64,000 nucleotides of DNA from Agarophyton chilense (Eukaryota; Rhodophyta; Florideophyceae; Gracilariales; Gracilariaceae). Shown piece by piece: positions 11,641-22,360 of this stretch. Under the pieces are notes generated by a model that worked only from the letters and a program-made list of their open reading frames with translations, searched no databases and was not told where the DNA came from. Position 1 is the first letter of the stretch. Each line of letters starts with the position of its first letter. The DNA lies in assembly GCA_030374765.1 (NCBI GenBank), contig JARGXX010000115.1, positions 434,001 through 498,000 on the forward strand, written 5' to 3'. The translations under genes and the position numbers were made by a program.

Positions 11641-12079
11641 TGCGATTGGCTGAAAAAAGGGTTAAGTGGATGCAAACGATGATTGATGGAAGGAGTTAGA
11701 TGATGAAGACGGTGCAGCGGTGGTGGCGCTCGCCCTAGCTTAAAGTGACAGGCTAAAGAATTGAAAGACTTGTGTTTTGGAGAGGGAGGGTACTGGTTCA
11801 AGCGAGGATTGTCGAGGAACCTAGAACAGATGTGTAGAGAAGACGTTTGTTATTTCAGAGTCAGCAATTCAGATTACTCGTCGCATGTTACGCCTTAGCA
11901 TGGTATTTTATGATTAGATCCGGATTAATCAGCGCAAGAATAGTAAGCCGAGTTATTTCAGGAGAATGATTCCGAGGTCATTGCCAAAGAACTAGTTGCA
12001 TTCGTAGAAACCAAAAAGGTTCACTTCTGTTGTCGGTGTTCCTGCTCCAACTACGCAGGTGATCAGAAGCTAAAGCATA
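11641..12079. other. no gene recognised
   Basis: Probably more of the decayed gypsy element (a reading such as SEVIAKELVAFVETKKVHF near 11970 has an RNase H-like flavour). Nothing firm can be supported. Confidence 0.3.
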
Positions 12080-12081
12080 TA

Positions 12082-13647
12082 CAGTCCTATTCATAAGTAT
12101 ACGCACACCCCCGAAACGTCCACCGAACCGTTTAAAAAGACAAAAGCACGTCTTTTGTGACGTGTGGTGGTGTATATTCTCGTTGTTAAATCACTAAAAG
12201 CTGGTTTCCTCTCACTGTATATCTATTTTCTGCAGCACATCGCATCAACTGTTTTCCACCCTCGTCATAAATAAAAGCACGATTTAATATTTTACTTACT
12301 GTAGAACCCCTAGGCCGTATCAATACTTTGTTTTACGTCCATTAGCTCTCAAAACAGCCATGAAACGCTTTGGCATGCCTCTGCTGAGCTTGTAAAGAAC
12401 TTGGAGGTCTATTTTCTCCCATACTTTCAATGAAGCTTCTTTTAAAGCATTTTTCGACTCATATTGTCGATTATCTGCGTAAACCTTGTAAGCAAGAATA
12501 CTCCATAGATTTTCAATAGGATTCAAGTCAGGAGAATGGGCCGGCCACTCCAAAAGCTCAATAGCTTCTTCATTAAACCACGCTTTAGAATACCTTGAAA
12601 CGTGTATCGGTGCAATGTCTTGCTGAAATAAGAGCTCTTCTGAGTGTTACATGTCAATAAATGGTACCAAATGTTCCTTAAATATCTTCACATATATCTC
12701 TGAGTTCATATTTCCTTCAATGAAAACCAAAGGTCCTTTACCAAACATAGAGAAACAAGCCCATATCATAACAGAAAAACCTCCATTTTTGCGCTTCGAA
12801 AAAATCTTTTCATCATGTCGTAGATCATGCCAGTAGTAGCTCCAGCCATCGGGACCATCACCATTAATTTTTTTTTTCGTCGCTCCAAACAACCATATCC
12901 CACTCTTTAGCATAAAATAGATTGTATTGCATGGCCCATTCCAAGCAAGCAATTCTGTGAGATTCAGTGATTAGTGGTGCAGATTTTTTTCTTCTTATAC
13001 TCAAACATGTCCAGTCTATGGATTGCTCTTGTGACTGTTGAAATCGATACTTCAAGTTGCAAGTCATTTTTTAGACGTTTTTCCGAAGAACTTTGTTTTG
13101 AAAGTGTTCTTTTTAGTTGTCTTACATCGTGTTTGGATAATTTTCGTGACCTCCCGGGTCTTTTCTTTTGAATATTAGATGCATTTCGTTTCAGATATCC
13201 GTGGATACTAGATTTGGATCTTTCCAGCTGGTTTGCAATTTTTTGCAATGACAAATTAGCGGTGTGAAGCGCTATAATTTGTACTTTCTCGTCGCTGGTT
13301 AGTTCCTTGCCTCAAGGCATTTTTGTGATGGTATATGTTGTTCATTGTAAACTGTAGAGCAACGTTCTGTTATATTCTAACAAACTCATGAACATTTGTA
13401 TTTCATTGAGCGCAGTACTAAAAAGTGCGCCCTTTTTTTTGTAATCGTGCGAATATTTTTTCCACTACGTGTGAAATTGTATTTTGTGTAATGCAAGAGA
13501 TTTAATAGGAATATAACCAATACAGAAGTACATTTAGTGATACAACTTCCTACGGAAACTTGCTACATCGTCTATGTCTTTGAGAGTGTCTTGGAACCTT
13601 TACATATGTGCTAAACACGCCCGTGCGTATATTTTTGAATAGGACTG
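12082..13647 (-). mobile_element. Tc1-type DNA transposon
   Basis: Terminal inverted repeats begin CAGTCCTATTCA on both ends and continue with TATACGCAC. The element is flanked by TA at 12080-12081 and 13648-13649, the hallmark target duplication of Tc1/mariner. Length is 1566 bp. It contains one transposase gene on the minus strand. Its ends are recognisable but it is not autonomous as written. Confidence 0.92.
12320..13320 (-). pseudogene. Tc1-like DD34E transposase
   Basis: The transposase that would cut and paste the surrounding element. The start is taken at the ATG at 13320, followed by a TGA at the third codon. The N-terminal helix-turn-helix region reads SLQKIANQLERSKSSIHGYL. Catalytic residues are visible as VVWSDEKK, FQQDIAPIH and SPDLNPIENLW. 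Counting gives 34 residues between the second Asp and the Glu, the Tc1 spacing. Lesions: the TGA near the start, two frameshifts at A/T runs (about 12975 and 12865), and a TAA at about 12644. The protein would be about 330 residues, normal for the family. Confidence 0.88.
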
Positions 13648-13649
13648 TA

Positions 13650-14060
13650 TCTTGTCTTGCTGGTTCCAGCAAGCGTCACAAGAACAGTAAATTCTACTTG
13701 CAGCTCTACTTTGTCGTTCACCACTCAAATAAATTACAGTACTCTCTTCCTGTTCTTTCTTTGAGATCCAATTTCTCCACAGCGAGGAACCGTGATATAG
13801 ATTCGACCAATTGTAATCATGTACTAAAGGTGTAATGCAAATGCAGGCAAAAGCACCGATTTTTTGAGAAGTGCACTTTTTTGGTTTTTGTGGCTCGTCC
13901 GGGTCGCGCTTGCCGTTTGAGATAAAGGGAAGTCGAGTCGGGAGCTCCATTTGGAGTCTAATCTGTAGTCTAGCTTGGTAGCCGTTAGGGCCAGTTGTAA
14001 GGCTGTAACGTAGCTTACAATCCGTAAAACTCTGATCAAGTAGTTAAGGAGTTCTAGGTA
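13650..14060. other. no gene recognised
   Basis: Flank of the Tc1 element. Only short overlapping frames are present, and I see no motif. Confidence 0.3.
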
Positions 14061-14940
14061 GGTCAAAGATGTTTGAGAACAGTCGTTAAAAAGTCTCTGA
14101 GAGTTCCTAGTTCTTTTTCGAAGCTTAAGCCTTTTTAAAGTGGGCCTGCGATTGGAGCAGCACTATCTACACCTTTTGAATTGCTTTTCAATTTCTGTAC
14201 AATCTTTGGTATTGCTTGAGCTTTGGAACTGCGTTATTCGTTTTTTAAGAATGAGAGAACAAACACTTTCGATAGTATAGTGTTTTTGCAGTAGTACTAC
14301 GGCTTGTTTTTGTTGTTCATGTAGTTGATTGAGTTGTTCGCGGCGCTTTCCTATGAGAAAAGAATGAATTCGAATTGCTTTAGTATCCAAATTAAACAGT
14401 TGACATCTTAAGAAATGAAGCATTCTGCACGCAAAAACTAAAGAAAACGAACATATAGAAATCAGCTCACCAGGGGACCTCTGTTGCGCGCACGTTGAAT
14501 GATGACCGTTTTGGCGCCATGTTCGGTTTGAACTGTTGTTATTGTTAGAAACAGCCACTGCCAGGCATGTTTGGTCGTGGTTAAGATTTCTGACCATAAA
14601 CATTAAAGGTATTCAGTATGAAAGGTCTCCAATGACAACTCCGTGTACTAAAGCCTGTGTTAAGCGGATTTGAGTCGAACGGCATTATCGGAGATCTGTT
14701 TTGAGAGAGCATAACACTAAATGGCTCTTGATCCACTTCATCCTTTGTTCCAAATATCTGCTGTCTGCAAGGGTGCACGTTGTTGCTATCGTACGAACTG
14801 ATAAGCTATGGCTAAGCAGCTGCGACATGCTCATGATTTTTTGTCATTGGGTCACATAAAAGCACTTCTACTCCTTGCCATATGGTAAGGGCAAGATACG
14901 GATGCTTCTTAAACTCGCGTTGGACATGTCTCAAAACGCT
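14061..14940 (+). repeat. 880-bp direct repeat, copy 1
   Basis: Nearly identical to 17442-18320, differing by scattered substitutions and small indels. The ends are not TG/CA, so an LTR is not supported. It carries a 146-codon minus-strand frame and the core sequence ATAAAAGCAC at 14856-14865. A shorter third copy is at 22328-22436, upstream of the membrane protein gene at 22523. Confidence 0.85.
14163..14603 (-). CDS. hypothetical 146-residue ORF (repeat copy 1)
   Basis: Frame with a hydrophilic C-terminal half (KRREQLNQLHEQQKQ, short coiled-coil-like). A 146-codon version exists in the second repeat copy, but the repeats are too similar for that to prove selection. Not recognised. It may be only a by-product of a repeat. 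Confidence 0.2.
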   Translation of the reverse strand: MFMVRNLNHDQTCLAVAVSNNNNSSNRTWRQNGHHSTCAQQRSPGELISICSFSLVFACRMLHFLRCQLFNLDTKAIRIHSFLIGKRREQLNQLHEQQKQAVVLLQKHYTIESVCSLILKKRITQFQSSSNTKDCTEIEKQFKRCR

Positions 14941-16097
14941 ACTCGACAATCTCCATGGGCTCCAGCCTGCGCTGCATCTGACCTGTTCGGGACTGTCATA
15001 TTTTTATGTATCCATAAACAGTTTTTGTTGTCTTCAAAAGTACGCGCAAGGTGTTGGCAGTGCTTATTCTTTGTAAGCCAAAGCGCTAGCGTGCCACCAA
15101 TGGGACTTTTCTCCGTCTGACTGTTTCGGGTTGGTGCGCCGAGAGATGAGAATTATCAAAGTACCCGGTTCGTAGTGTATTGGTTTTGCGATACATGTTC
15201 AATAGTGGTCTAGACTTCCGCTGGATTTGACGACGTTCCAATATTGTATTGAACGTTTTCGAAGATCCTGGCGTCCGAGTTTATAAAGCAGTGTGCAAGA
15301 AGCCTTATGGTATTCCTTATATTGTCTGCATTGTTCGTTCGTAGTGCGCTTCAGATTACTATAAATTGAAAATGCATTGTCCACAATCCAATCCTGCTGA
15401 AACTGCAAATGATTGATTTGAAGTAACAACACGATGCGCTGCTACCGCTATTTGTATTTTGAAGGTCCGTTTGCATGCTATCCTGTAAGTTACACGGGGA
15501 TCAGGAAGTTCTTTTGTTTTGGGTTTGAAACGTTTGTTAATCAACGAGTCACAAGGTTGGAAAAAAAGGTGTTGGAGAATTGATCGTTACAATCGGACAA
15601 GAACGGATACAGTTTTTAGGAACTGTATCGGAATAGTGGCGCAGAGTTTCTAACCAAAACGATTGGAACTAGATACAAATTTTGAAAAGCCTGTGACCAG
15701 TGATTTGAAGCTGGAGGATAGTTTGGCTGCCTATAAAGGGCAGCCTGAACAAACAGTAAACCCTGGGAACTACTTAGATTGGTAGAACCTTGAACAAGAA
15801 AAGGGACGTGTTGGATGGGAGATGCAAGACTGGAATGTGGTGTGTGTTCTATACGGACATTTGGGTTCTACGCTGCGCTCAATTTGGAGCACTGCGTTGT
15901 CCGATACGGACGTTTGGGTTCTACACTGCGCTCAATTTGGAGCACTGGGGTAGTACAGCTCTACTTTTTCATTTTTCAGAGACTAGAAGGCTGGAGGCCA
16001 AGTGGCTAGAACGAGTAGTACTTATGACTCTAGTAGAGCGACACAGCGACAGTAAATCGTCAGTAGCTTCGACGCAACAACTTCTGTATCTGCCATA
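14941..16097. other. no gene recognised between repeat copies
   Basis: Only short frames. It contains a 53-bp tandem duplication (15851-15955), annotated separately. Confidence 0.3.
15851..15955 (+). repeat. two tandem copies of a 53-bp unit
   Basis: The unit starts ATACGGACRTTTGGGTTCTA and recurs with a period of 53 bases (15851 and 15904), with a few differences. No function is evident. Confidence 0.7.
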
Positions 16098-16906
16098 AGA
16101 CTATGTATTACATACATCAAGCGAAAGAAGGGCTTTTCGTGAACTACATGCCTCCAAATGAAGAGAATTCGTTTCATTTAGCGGTACGTATCGCCTCAAG
16201 AGCTTTGCAAAGTGACATATGAGTGTGGACAATGATTGCAGATTTATTGAGCGCTTTTTCGGCCATCTAACGGCAGTTCCGCTTGGTATACAGTTCACAC
16301 TACTCAACATTTTAAATTTGAGGAGAAGCAACTCGGAGGTGTGTTGATCGATCGGGTTTATCTACGATGGAACGGCGCTTTCCCAGGCAGCAACAAGAAA
16401 GGGAGGAGTGATTTGGTTTACAGCTGAGATAGCAATGACTGGGGATAGATACTTGTCGTTCTCTTTGCTTTTGTGTCGTCGGTCAGAGAAGCGAGTGTTC
16501 TTTGGGCTTAAGACTTTCATTGCTTTTCCAAATAGAACGTCCACACTCGCTTTATCCACATTTTAGCTTATAGTAGTGGGATGGCCGAGTTTGTATATTC
16601 TTGCCTCAAAAAGGCCCATTTGCCCCACTGTCTAGAGCATCTTGAATGTGGTATGTGGTTGGGCGAGATAAACTACCATTCCAGACCAGAGTGAATTGGA
16701 ACAGCTTTTGTTTCGATCGGGCTCTGGAGGTTGGCAATCCACCAAATTAAGTACAGTTTTTTAATCATGTGGTGAAGAACGCTTTTCCCAACGCTACGAC
16801 GAAGTTTCCCGCCTGTTGCTTGCTTTTGAAGCGAGCTACAATAAATTTTCGTCCTCCCACCCTTCGTACTTCTTTGATACCTTTCCAAGGCAATGTGAAA
16901 CATCAT
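16098..16906 (-). pseudogene. possible pogo/Tigger-like transposase relic
   Basis: Minus-strand fragments read like a decayed DDE endonuclease of the pogo type. NVDKASVDVLFGKA is followed by YLSPVIAISAVNQITPPFLV (compare the family pattern of a small-residue stretch and PP before the second catalytic Asp) at about 16560-16370. LHLEACSSRK then appears where the family usually has LDGHSSH. There are stops between all blocks. The match is by pattern only. Confidence 0.35.
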
Positions 16907-17441
16907 CTAATTATATAGCCACTCGAATGTCATTCAAACTTGTCTGGTCACCAACTGAATAATCGAAGATCATATCATGCCTACCGTAAGTTAAGGATCC
17001 ACATTGTGTATTTTCATGAGACCCCGTGCAGCATCGTGCACGTTGCTGCCCTTTTGTAACTTCGTCGGGAGAAAAGCCTGTCGTAGGCATCATGTTTCGT
17101 TCCTACGGTTGATAACGGGAGGAAGCAAGTAGTAGGTTTTACTGGTGGATGCTTGATTCGAGTGAATCCTAAGAACGTACGAACGGGCTAGACTGAATAC
17201 TAAGCTAGGCCGGAGGCCATGCCGAAGGCAAAGCCGGTTCGTACAGCAGGGAATGCATACAGAAATGCAAGAGAACGACCGATCGGGCGTGTAGGCCAGT
17301 GTGGAAGCTGGGACAAACTGTCCTTTGTGCCACGCTGGCAGAATGCCCCGCTGGCATAATGCCAAGCTGACCACACCTTTGTATTGTTTTGAACGTTGTC
17401 AAATTCTACTCAGCTCGCCGTCTTTTCAACCTTTTTCTGAT
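16907..17441. other. no gene recognised
   Basis: Short frames only. Around 17215-17370 there are several small GGC/GCC-type inverted matches (GGCATTATGCC, GGCATTCTGCC) that could fold, without a recognised function. Confidence 0.3.
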
Positions 17442-18320
17442 GGTCAAAGATGTTTGAGAAAAGTCGTAAAAAGTCTCTGAGAGTTCTTAGTTCTTTTTCG
17501 AAGTTTAAGTCTTTTTATAGTGGGCCTTCAATTGGAGCAGCACTATCTACACCTTTTGAATTGTTTTTCATTTCCTGTACAAACTTTGGTATTGCTTGAG
17601 CTTTGGAACTGCGTTATTCGTTTTTTAAAAATGAGAGAACAAACACTTTCGACGGTATAGTGTTTTTGCAGTAGTACTACGTCTTGTTTGTGTTGTTCAC
17701 GTAGTTGATTGAGTTGTTCGCGGCGCTTTTCTATGAGAAAAGAATGAATTCGAATTGCTTTAGTATCCAACTTATACAGTTGACATCTTAAGAAATGAAG
17801 CATTCTGCCCGCAAAAACTAAAGAAAACGAACATACAGAAATCAGCTCACGAGCGGACCTCTGTTGCGCGCACGTTGAATGGTGACCGTTTTGGCTCCAT
17901 GTTCGGTTTGAACTGTTGTTATTGTTAGAAACAGCCACTGCCAGGCATGTTTGGTCGTGGTTAAGATTTCTGACCATAAACATTAAAGGTATTCAGTATG
18001 AAAGGTCTCCAATGACAACTCCGTGTACTAAATAAAGCCTGTGTTAAGAGGATTTGAGTCGAACGGCGTTATCGGAGATCTGTTTTGAGAGAGCATAACA
18101 CTAAATGGCTCTTGATCCACTTTATCCTTTGTTCCAAATATCTGCTGTCTGCAAGGGTGCTTGTTGCTATCGTACGAACTGAAAAGCTATGGCTAAGCAG
18201 CTGCAACATTCTCATGTTTTTTGTCATTGGGTCACATAAAAGCACTTCTACTCCTTGCCATATGGTAAGGGCAAGATACGGATGCTTCTTAAACTCGCGT
18301 TGGACATGTCTCAAAACGCT
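17442..18320 (+). repeat. 880-bp direct repeat, copy 2
   Basis: Second copy of 14061-14940, same orientation, 3.4 kb downstream. It keeps ATAAAAGCAC (18236-18245) and the minus-strand 146-codon frame (17983-17543). Confidence 0.85.
17543..17983 (-). CDS. hypothetical 146-residue ORF (repeat copy 2)
   Basis: Counterpart of the frame at 14163-14603 with about a dozen residue differences. Same caveats apply. Confidence 0.2.
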   Translation of the reverse strand: MFMVRNLNHDQTCLAVAVSNNNNSSNRTWSQNGHHSTCAQQRSARELISVCSFSLVFAGRMLHFLRCQLYKLDTKAIRIHSFLIEKRREQLNQLREQHKQDVVLLQKHYTVESVCSLIFKKRITQFQSSSNTKVCTGNEKQFKRCR

Positions 18321-18640
18321 ATTTCCGGCATCTCCCAGGTCATATGCAAATAGACACATCTTAGCCGTCAGCAAGCGTAGAGCTCTCTCTGATTTTGTTT
18401 AAAAGCATTAGCAATGTAGTTCCGATTTTGCATTGTTGTGAGATAGCGATGCTCATTTAATCAGAAACTACGGAAGTTGACGCTGTACAGATAGCTCACA
18501 TGCTATGTGTTGTGCATTCTTGAGTCATAGAAAGCGGGGCAGATGCCTTCCGCTCCTCCTGCTTTGTACAGTGTCATGCATTGTCGACACGATCCGCAAA
18601 GCTATATAAAAACATTTTCTTGTTTCTATAATGCTCTTTG

Positions 18641-20016
18641 TCAACATTGAATATCCGTTTCAGTGACAAGCTGCATCTGAGGCCCATGTCTCATCGCATG
18701 AACACATGCAGTCCTACTTTTCCCGAAACTTCTTTTTCCAAGCTTCACTTTTGCCCAATGCATTGGGTTACTCATATCAAAACAGATTTGGCTACGGAAA
18801 AATTTTCGAGCCGGCAAAGTGAGAAAACACATCACCCAAGTGATTCCGAGACCTATAATGACAGCAGCGTGGACCTCGGTGACATCTTCATGATCGAAAA
18901 ACTCGCATGTTGAGGTTCTCGAACCTAGCAGTATTTTGGCTACAATTCTGTCTGTGCTCTCAGCCTTTTCTATAGCCAAAAGGATGGCAAAAACCCTATC
19001 ACTCAACTCGTCTTGCGATGTTGTTGGCTTGAAAAACAGTTTCACGTCGAAAATATGCACATCATCCAAAGGAATACTCATTTTGGGATGCAACTCTGAA
19101 AAGCCGAAGGTATCGTTGCGTAGAATCGTGAACAAGCAGAACTCTATACCATCTTCGGGCACATAATGGCATTTCTTCTTCAAATCCTGCGTCTTTTGAA
19201 GTGAAGAATCAACCAAAAGAATCTCATAGAGTGGAGAGTCTGAACAAGACACTCTGGAAGAAGTAAGGCTTTGATTTGTCATGTGAACACGCTCGCTTGC
19301 ATTGAACACTTTCGCGCAGTGCCGAATAGCAAGGAATGATTGTTCTTGGTTCTCGAACGAGGTGAACATTCCACGTTTTACATTGAGCCCTGTTTGAAGG
19401 CAGGGGCCTTGCACTGGAACGAGACGAATTTTCAGGTCAATAAAATAACCGGCGATGAGCTCAGTTGAGAGAAATAGAACAAGGCCTCCTGAGAAGATGA
19501 GTCCAGTCCTAACTTTATGTCCTTGGACGAAAATCGGGTTACCTCTCTCCAGTTTCCGACACTCTCCACATGAGTGGATAAAATTCAATGACGTTATAAG
19601 GCAGTATTCTGCAAGAGTGCTTAACAGAGTTATGAAAAGGTTGACAAATTGTGGTTTTACGTTTATCTGCACCATCTCTCCTAGAATTCGAGCAGTTAGT
19701 TCTTCTGTTGAATAAAGAAGAATGGTTGGTACAAATACTCTTCCAAGACATCCACGACACACAAAGCACCAAAAAGTGTCCGATTGCTCTTCTCTGGGAA
19801 AAAAATAGCAGGCTTTGTATAAGGTTTGCTTTCTTGATTCATGATAAACTTTTCATGAAGCATGTCTGCATCTCTCATCTCTGGCCTCTTGTGTAAGTTG
19901 ACAACATGCCTCGGAAATGATTCTCTCCACGTGTAGAAACGAGATTCTGTAGTAGACGAGTTCTCGAATTCGAAATATGTGCTGTGCCGTTTATGCTGCC
20001 AGCTTTCTTCATACAT
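18641..20016 (-). CDS. multi-pass membrane protein (copy 1)
   Basis: Unrecognised gene; layout read from the translation. The second part (from about 19715 to the stop at 18641) has a hydrophobic segment (FITLLSTLAEYCLITSLNF), a short Cys-containing loop (CGECRKLERGNP), a second segment (SGGLVLFLSTELIAGYF), about 210 residues with scattered Cys and N-x-S/T sites, a C-terminal segment (AAVIIGLGITWVMCFLTL) and a basic tail containing DMSNPMHWA. The first part (ATG 20016, MYEESWQHKR) is in another frame. A pyrimidine tract ending in CAACAG lies just before the join, and a donor-like GTGCTT 65 nt upstream would bring both parts into one frame, so a small intron is plausible. The same topology is seen in the gene at 22523. 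The duplicate at 57688 is broken. Confidence 0.55.
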
Positions 20017-20222
20017 GTCGCTTGTTTCTCAGAAATCACGACATTGAACCTTAATTTTAATGGTAACAATGTCGTTCCAACTCGACCCTTACCTTTGTAA
20101 ATGTGCGATCGCCGCATTCATCCTGTAGGGTATTGTGAAGAGGTCAAGGCTCAGTCAGGTGATTGGAACAGTCGCATTCGCACTTTTGATTTAACTACAG
20201 TAGATTTTCTACCAATTCCACA

Positions 20223-20540
20223 TTGAAGTATGGTAATCACACAAGAAGTTCAATGATCTTATTGATGGTCTCTGTCCTCTGTGGGAGAAACCAAAAACTT
20301 CAGACTAGTTTGAATGGTCTTCTCTCAAACGTCTCTTCCCAACTGCTCGGCTACAACGCACCAAAAAGTGGTTTGTATGCTTGTAGAGAGGCACAAACAG
20401 TTGTGCACCACAACCTTCTCAGCGGAGAAAGCTATGGATACTGGCAGGAGCTGGTGCTGTGGGAGGGGGAGCCTCTTGAGAGATGGGATCCGGAGATGAG
20501 TAATGTAGAGGAAATGTCCCAACGCAGCAGCGGCCTTTGA
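20223..20540 (+). CDS. uncharacterised short ORF (copy 1)
   Basis: 105-codon frame divergent from the membrane protein gene. In the other copy the same frame is longer at its start (57541-57164, 125 codons). Hydrophobic start (ILLMVSVLCG). No family recognised, and a shadow of untranslated sequence is possible. Confidence 0.25.
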   Translation: MKYGNHTRSSMILLMVSVLCGRNQKLQTSLNGLLSNVSSQLLGYNAPKSGLYACREAQTVVHHNLLSGESYGYWQELVLWEGEPLERWDPEMSNVEEMSQRSSGL

Positions 20541-20949
20541 CTGCTGGCGTGCGCACGTGAATATTTGTACAGTATGCCTGAAAAATGGTTCTCAGCTCGA
20601 AACTGGAGCGCTTGCAAACAACATGTCGCTGAATGCAAGCATTAAAAACATGCGATCGGCAAAGTGACTGTCGGGCCTCGTGACCACGATTTGAAAGTGG
20701 CTCCCCCTAGGGATGGAGACGTCCCTAAACAACGAGAGAAATGACAAGGCGCGCAGGGAAAGATGATTCTGCGCTACACCTCAAGACAGCCATCTTCATC
20801 ACACATGAAAGAAGACTGGTAAAAAGAAATAATTGAGGGCGAAGAGTGATGAGGGAGTCAGGAAGACAGCAGCCGTCGAATGCTCAAAAATCGCTTTAGC
20901 CACGGTGGCTAAGCGCACACCTGTACAACCACACACGTAGCCATAGAGC

Positions 20950-20957
20950 TATAAAAG
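20950..20957 (+). promoter_or_regulatory. TATA box of secreted protein gene
   Basis: TATAAAAG about 80 bases before the ATG at 21032, followed by CACCC. The sequence is kept in the inverted copy (reverse complement at 56746-56753). Confidence 0.6.
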
Positions 20958-21031
20958 CACCCAAGAACCTCTGCCCTGACCGTCATTGTTCCTCGGCATC
21001 CGTCGTATCGTCACAACCTCTGTTGGCATAA

Positions 21032-21511
21032 ATGAGAGGGGCTCAAATCTTGAACATGTGGCTCTTTCTGTGGACATTCCACACCATCTGTATCAACGCT
21101 TTGTCATACGCACGGACCACATCGCTGATATTTTGCGACGCAAACCAAGGCTGTGGAACTCATGATGGGTGGCAACTGAAATGTGATGGATTTGAAAACA
21201 TGAAGGGAGTTGTATTCATGAAGGCGATAGACCAGAGTGACTCTTACTTGGTTTTCGAAAAAATGGAAATGCCACCAGGTACGATCTCCATATCTTTAGA
21301 CCCGGAAGACTCGCCCTCAAAGAACACTGTTTCGTCACCGCCAGCACGTCAAAAACTGTCGTATTCTCCAGACTTGTATGCACCGGATCCGTTAAGAGAT
21401 CTACCGAGATGCGTTCGAATTGGAAAAGGAATATTTAGAGATGGGCGATATTTTCCTTTTAGACAAAGGATACGTCAACGTTGTAAACCTTCTAGAGAGT
21501 CTCGCAAGTAG
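21032..21511 (+). CDS. small secreted protein (copy 1)
   Basis: 159-residue protein with a clear N-terminal signal peptide (residues about 9-27, MWLFLWTFHTICINALSYA). It is followed by a Cys-containing mature part (FCDANQGCGTHDGWQLKCDG) and a basic C-terminus. A TATA box lies 80 bases upstream. The start is the first ATG after it. No family recognised. The gene lies about 1 kb from the divergent membrane protein gene and is duplicated with it. The copy at 56193-56672 is the same length with a handful of differences at the C-terminus, so both copies look intact. Confidence 0.65.
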   Translation: MRGAQILNMWLFLWTFHTICINALSYARTTSLIFCDANQGCGTHDGWQLKCDGFENMKGVVFMKAIDQSDSYLVFEKMEMPPGTISISLDPEDSPSKNTVSSPPARQKLSYSPDLYAPDPLRDLPRCVRIGKGIFRDGRYFPFRQRIRQRCKPSRESRK

Positions 21512-21737
21512 GTTTGAAGTGCCAGGGGACTGCGGGAAATGAGCTCATACACAAATATCAATGCTATTCTGGAGGAAGCAACTAAAAATATTGGGAACCA
21601 AAAAATGCATTCATTAGGAAAGACATAGAAAGAACATGTTTTAGGTTTAGTATTTTCAAATTGGACAGGTCTTCATCTGTCATTTGAACATAAAAACGTA
21701 AACAAAGAAATCTAGTTCACTTCAATGCAAATAGTGT

Positions 21738-22300
21738 CTTTGAAAACGCTATTTTCCGCATTCTCCCAGGATGACAAATTTGTTACAAGTATGAAACATG
21801 TGCCTTACGGCAAGGTTTTCGCGCAATGTTTGTAAGTCATCTGTACTCATCATGTGATAACTGCAGATGACTACAAAAGATGCATAAAGTAATATGGCAT
21901 AAACTTGGTCATAGCTTGCACTTTACTGGTTTAACAACTACGATGTAAAACTTCAGAGCAAGGCAGACAAAAGTATAGCTGCCGAGTTTAAACCGCATTT
22001 TCTAGTGCAAAAAATATGGTGCTGCGCGTTGGGGTTTTGAACAGATTTTGGCAAATAATTATATTCTGTTATGGGATAAATTCGATGTTTTTCTACAACC
22101 CTCACACTTTATGAATATAATGTTGTTGAACTACTTCAGTGCTATGCGATTACACCCAGAATGGTAGTCTGGAATACGTTCACGTAGGTTTTTATGGGAT
22201 TCAAATATTGTAGGTATCCCATCCATGGCAGATACCTACTTCGTATGTTCAGCGCAAGCATTTACAGCTCAGCCGCTGAAAAGTGCTTCAATGTAAGACA
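21738..22300. other. no gene recognised
   Basis: AT-rich stretch between the duplication and the promoter region of the next gene. No supported ORF. Confidence 0.3.
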
Positions 22301-22306
22301 TGTGCA

Positions 22307-22360
22307 ATGACAAATGTATATACATTGTCATGTTTTTTTTCATTGGTTACATAAAAGCAC
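22307..22360 (+). promoter_or_regulatory. palindrome and TATA-like element upstream of 22523 gene
   Basis: ATGACAAATGTAT / ATACATTGTCAT form an almost perfect palindrome (22307-22331), followed 20 bases later by ATAAAAGCAC (22351-22360). The downstream part is the third copy of the 880-bp repeat. Distance to the ATG is about 165 bases. A regulator site plus core promoter is the natural reading. Confidence 0.4.

Larger units (their letters stand above)
18533..21737 (+). repeat. 3.2-kb segmental duplication, copy 1
   Basis: Matches the reverse complement of 55998-59177 almost throughout, including coding and noncoding parts. It carries the minus-strand membrane protein gene, an uncharacterised short ORF and the plus-strand secreted protein gene. 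It has no inverted-repeat or LTR ends, so this is a genomic duplication and not an obvious transposon. Confidence 0.9.

Noticed and set aside
15851-15955. CRISPR-like array
   Set aside because: Only two units in tandem without spacers, in a eukaryotic context.
17205-17380. hairpin cluster with GGCATTATGCC and GGCATTCTGCC as an RNA gene
   Set aside because: Short imperfect inverted matches with no conserved structure or context; likely chance in a biased stretch.
14061-18320. 880-bp direct repeats as LTRs of a retroelement
   Set aside because: No TG/CA ends, no target duplication, no primer or polypurine site, and a third partial copy lies at a gene promoter.
19742-19762. ATG at 19762 (MCRGCLGRVF) as the start of the membrane protein
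   Set aside because: The first 20 residues overlap better-supported sequence in another frame (MYEESWQHKR), and a splice acceptor-like CAACAG lies just after; a small intron explains the frames better.
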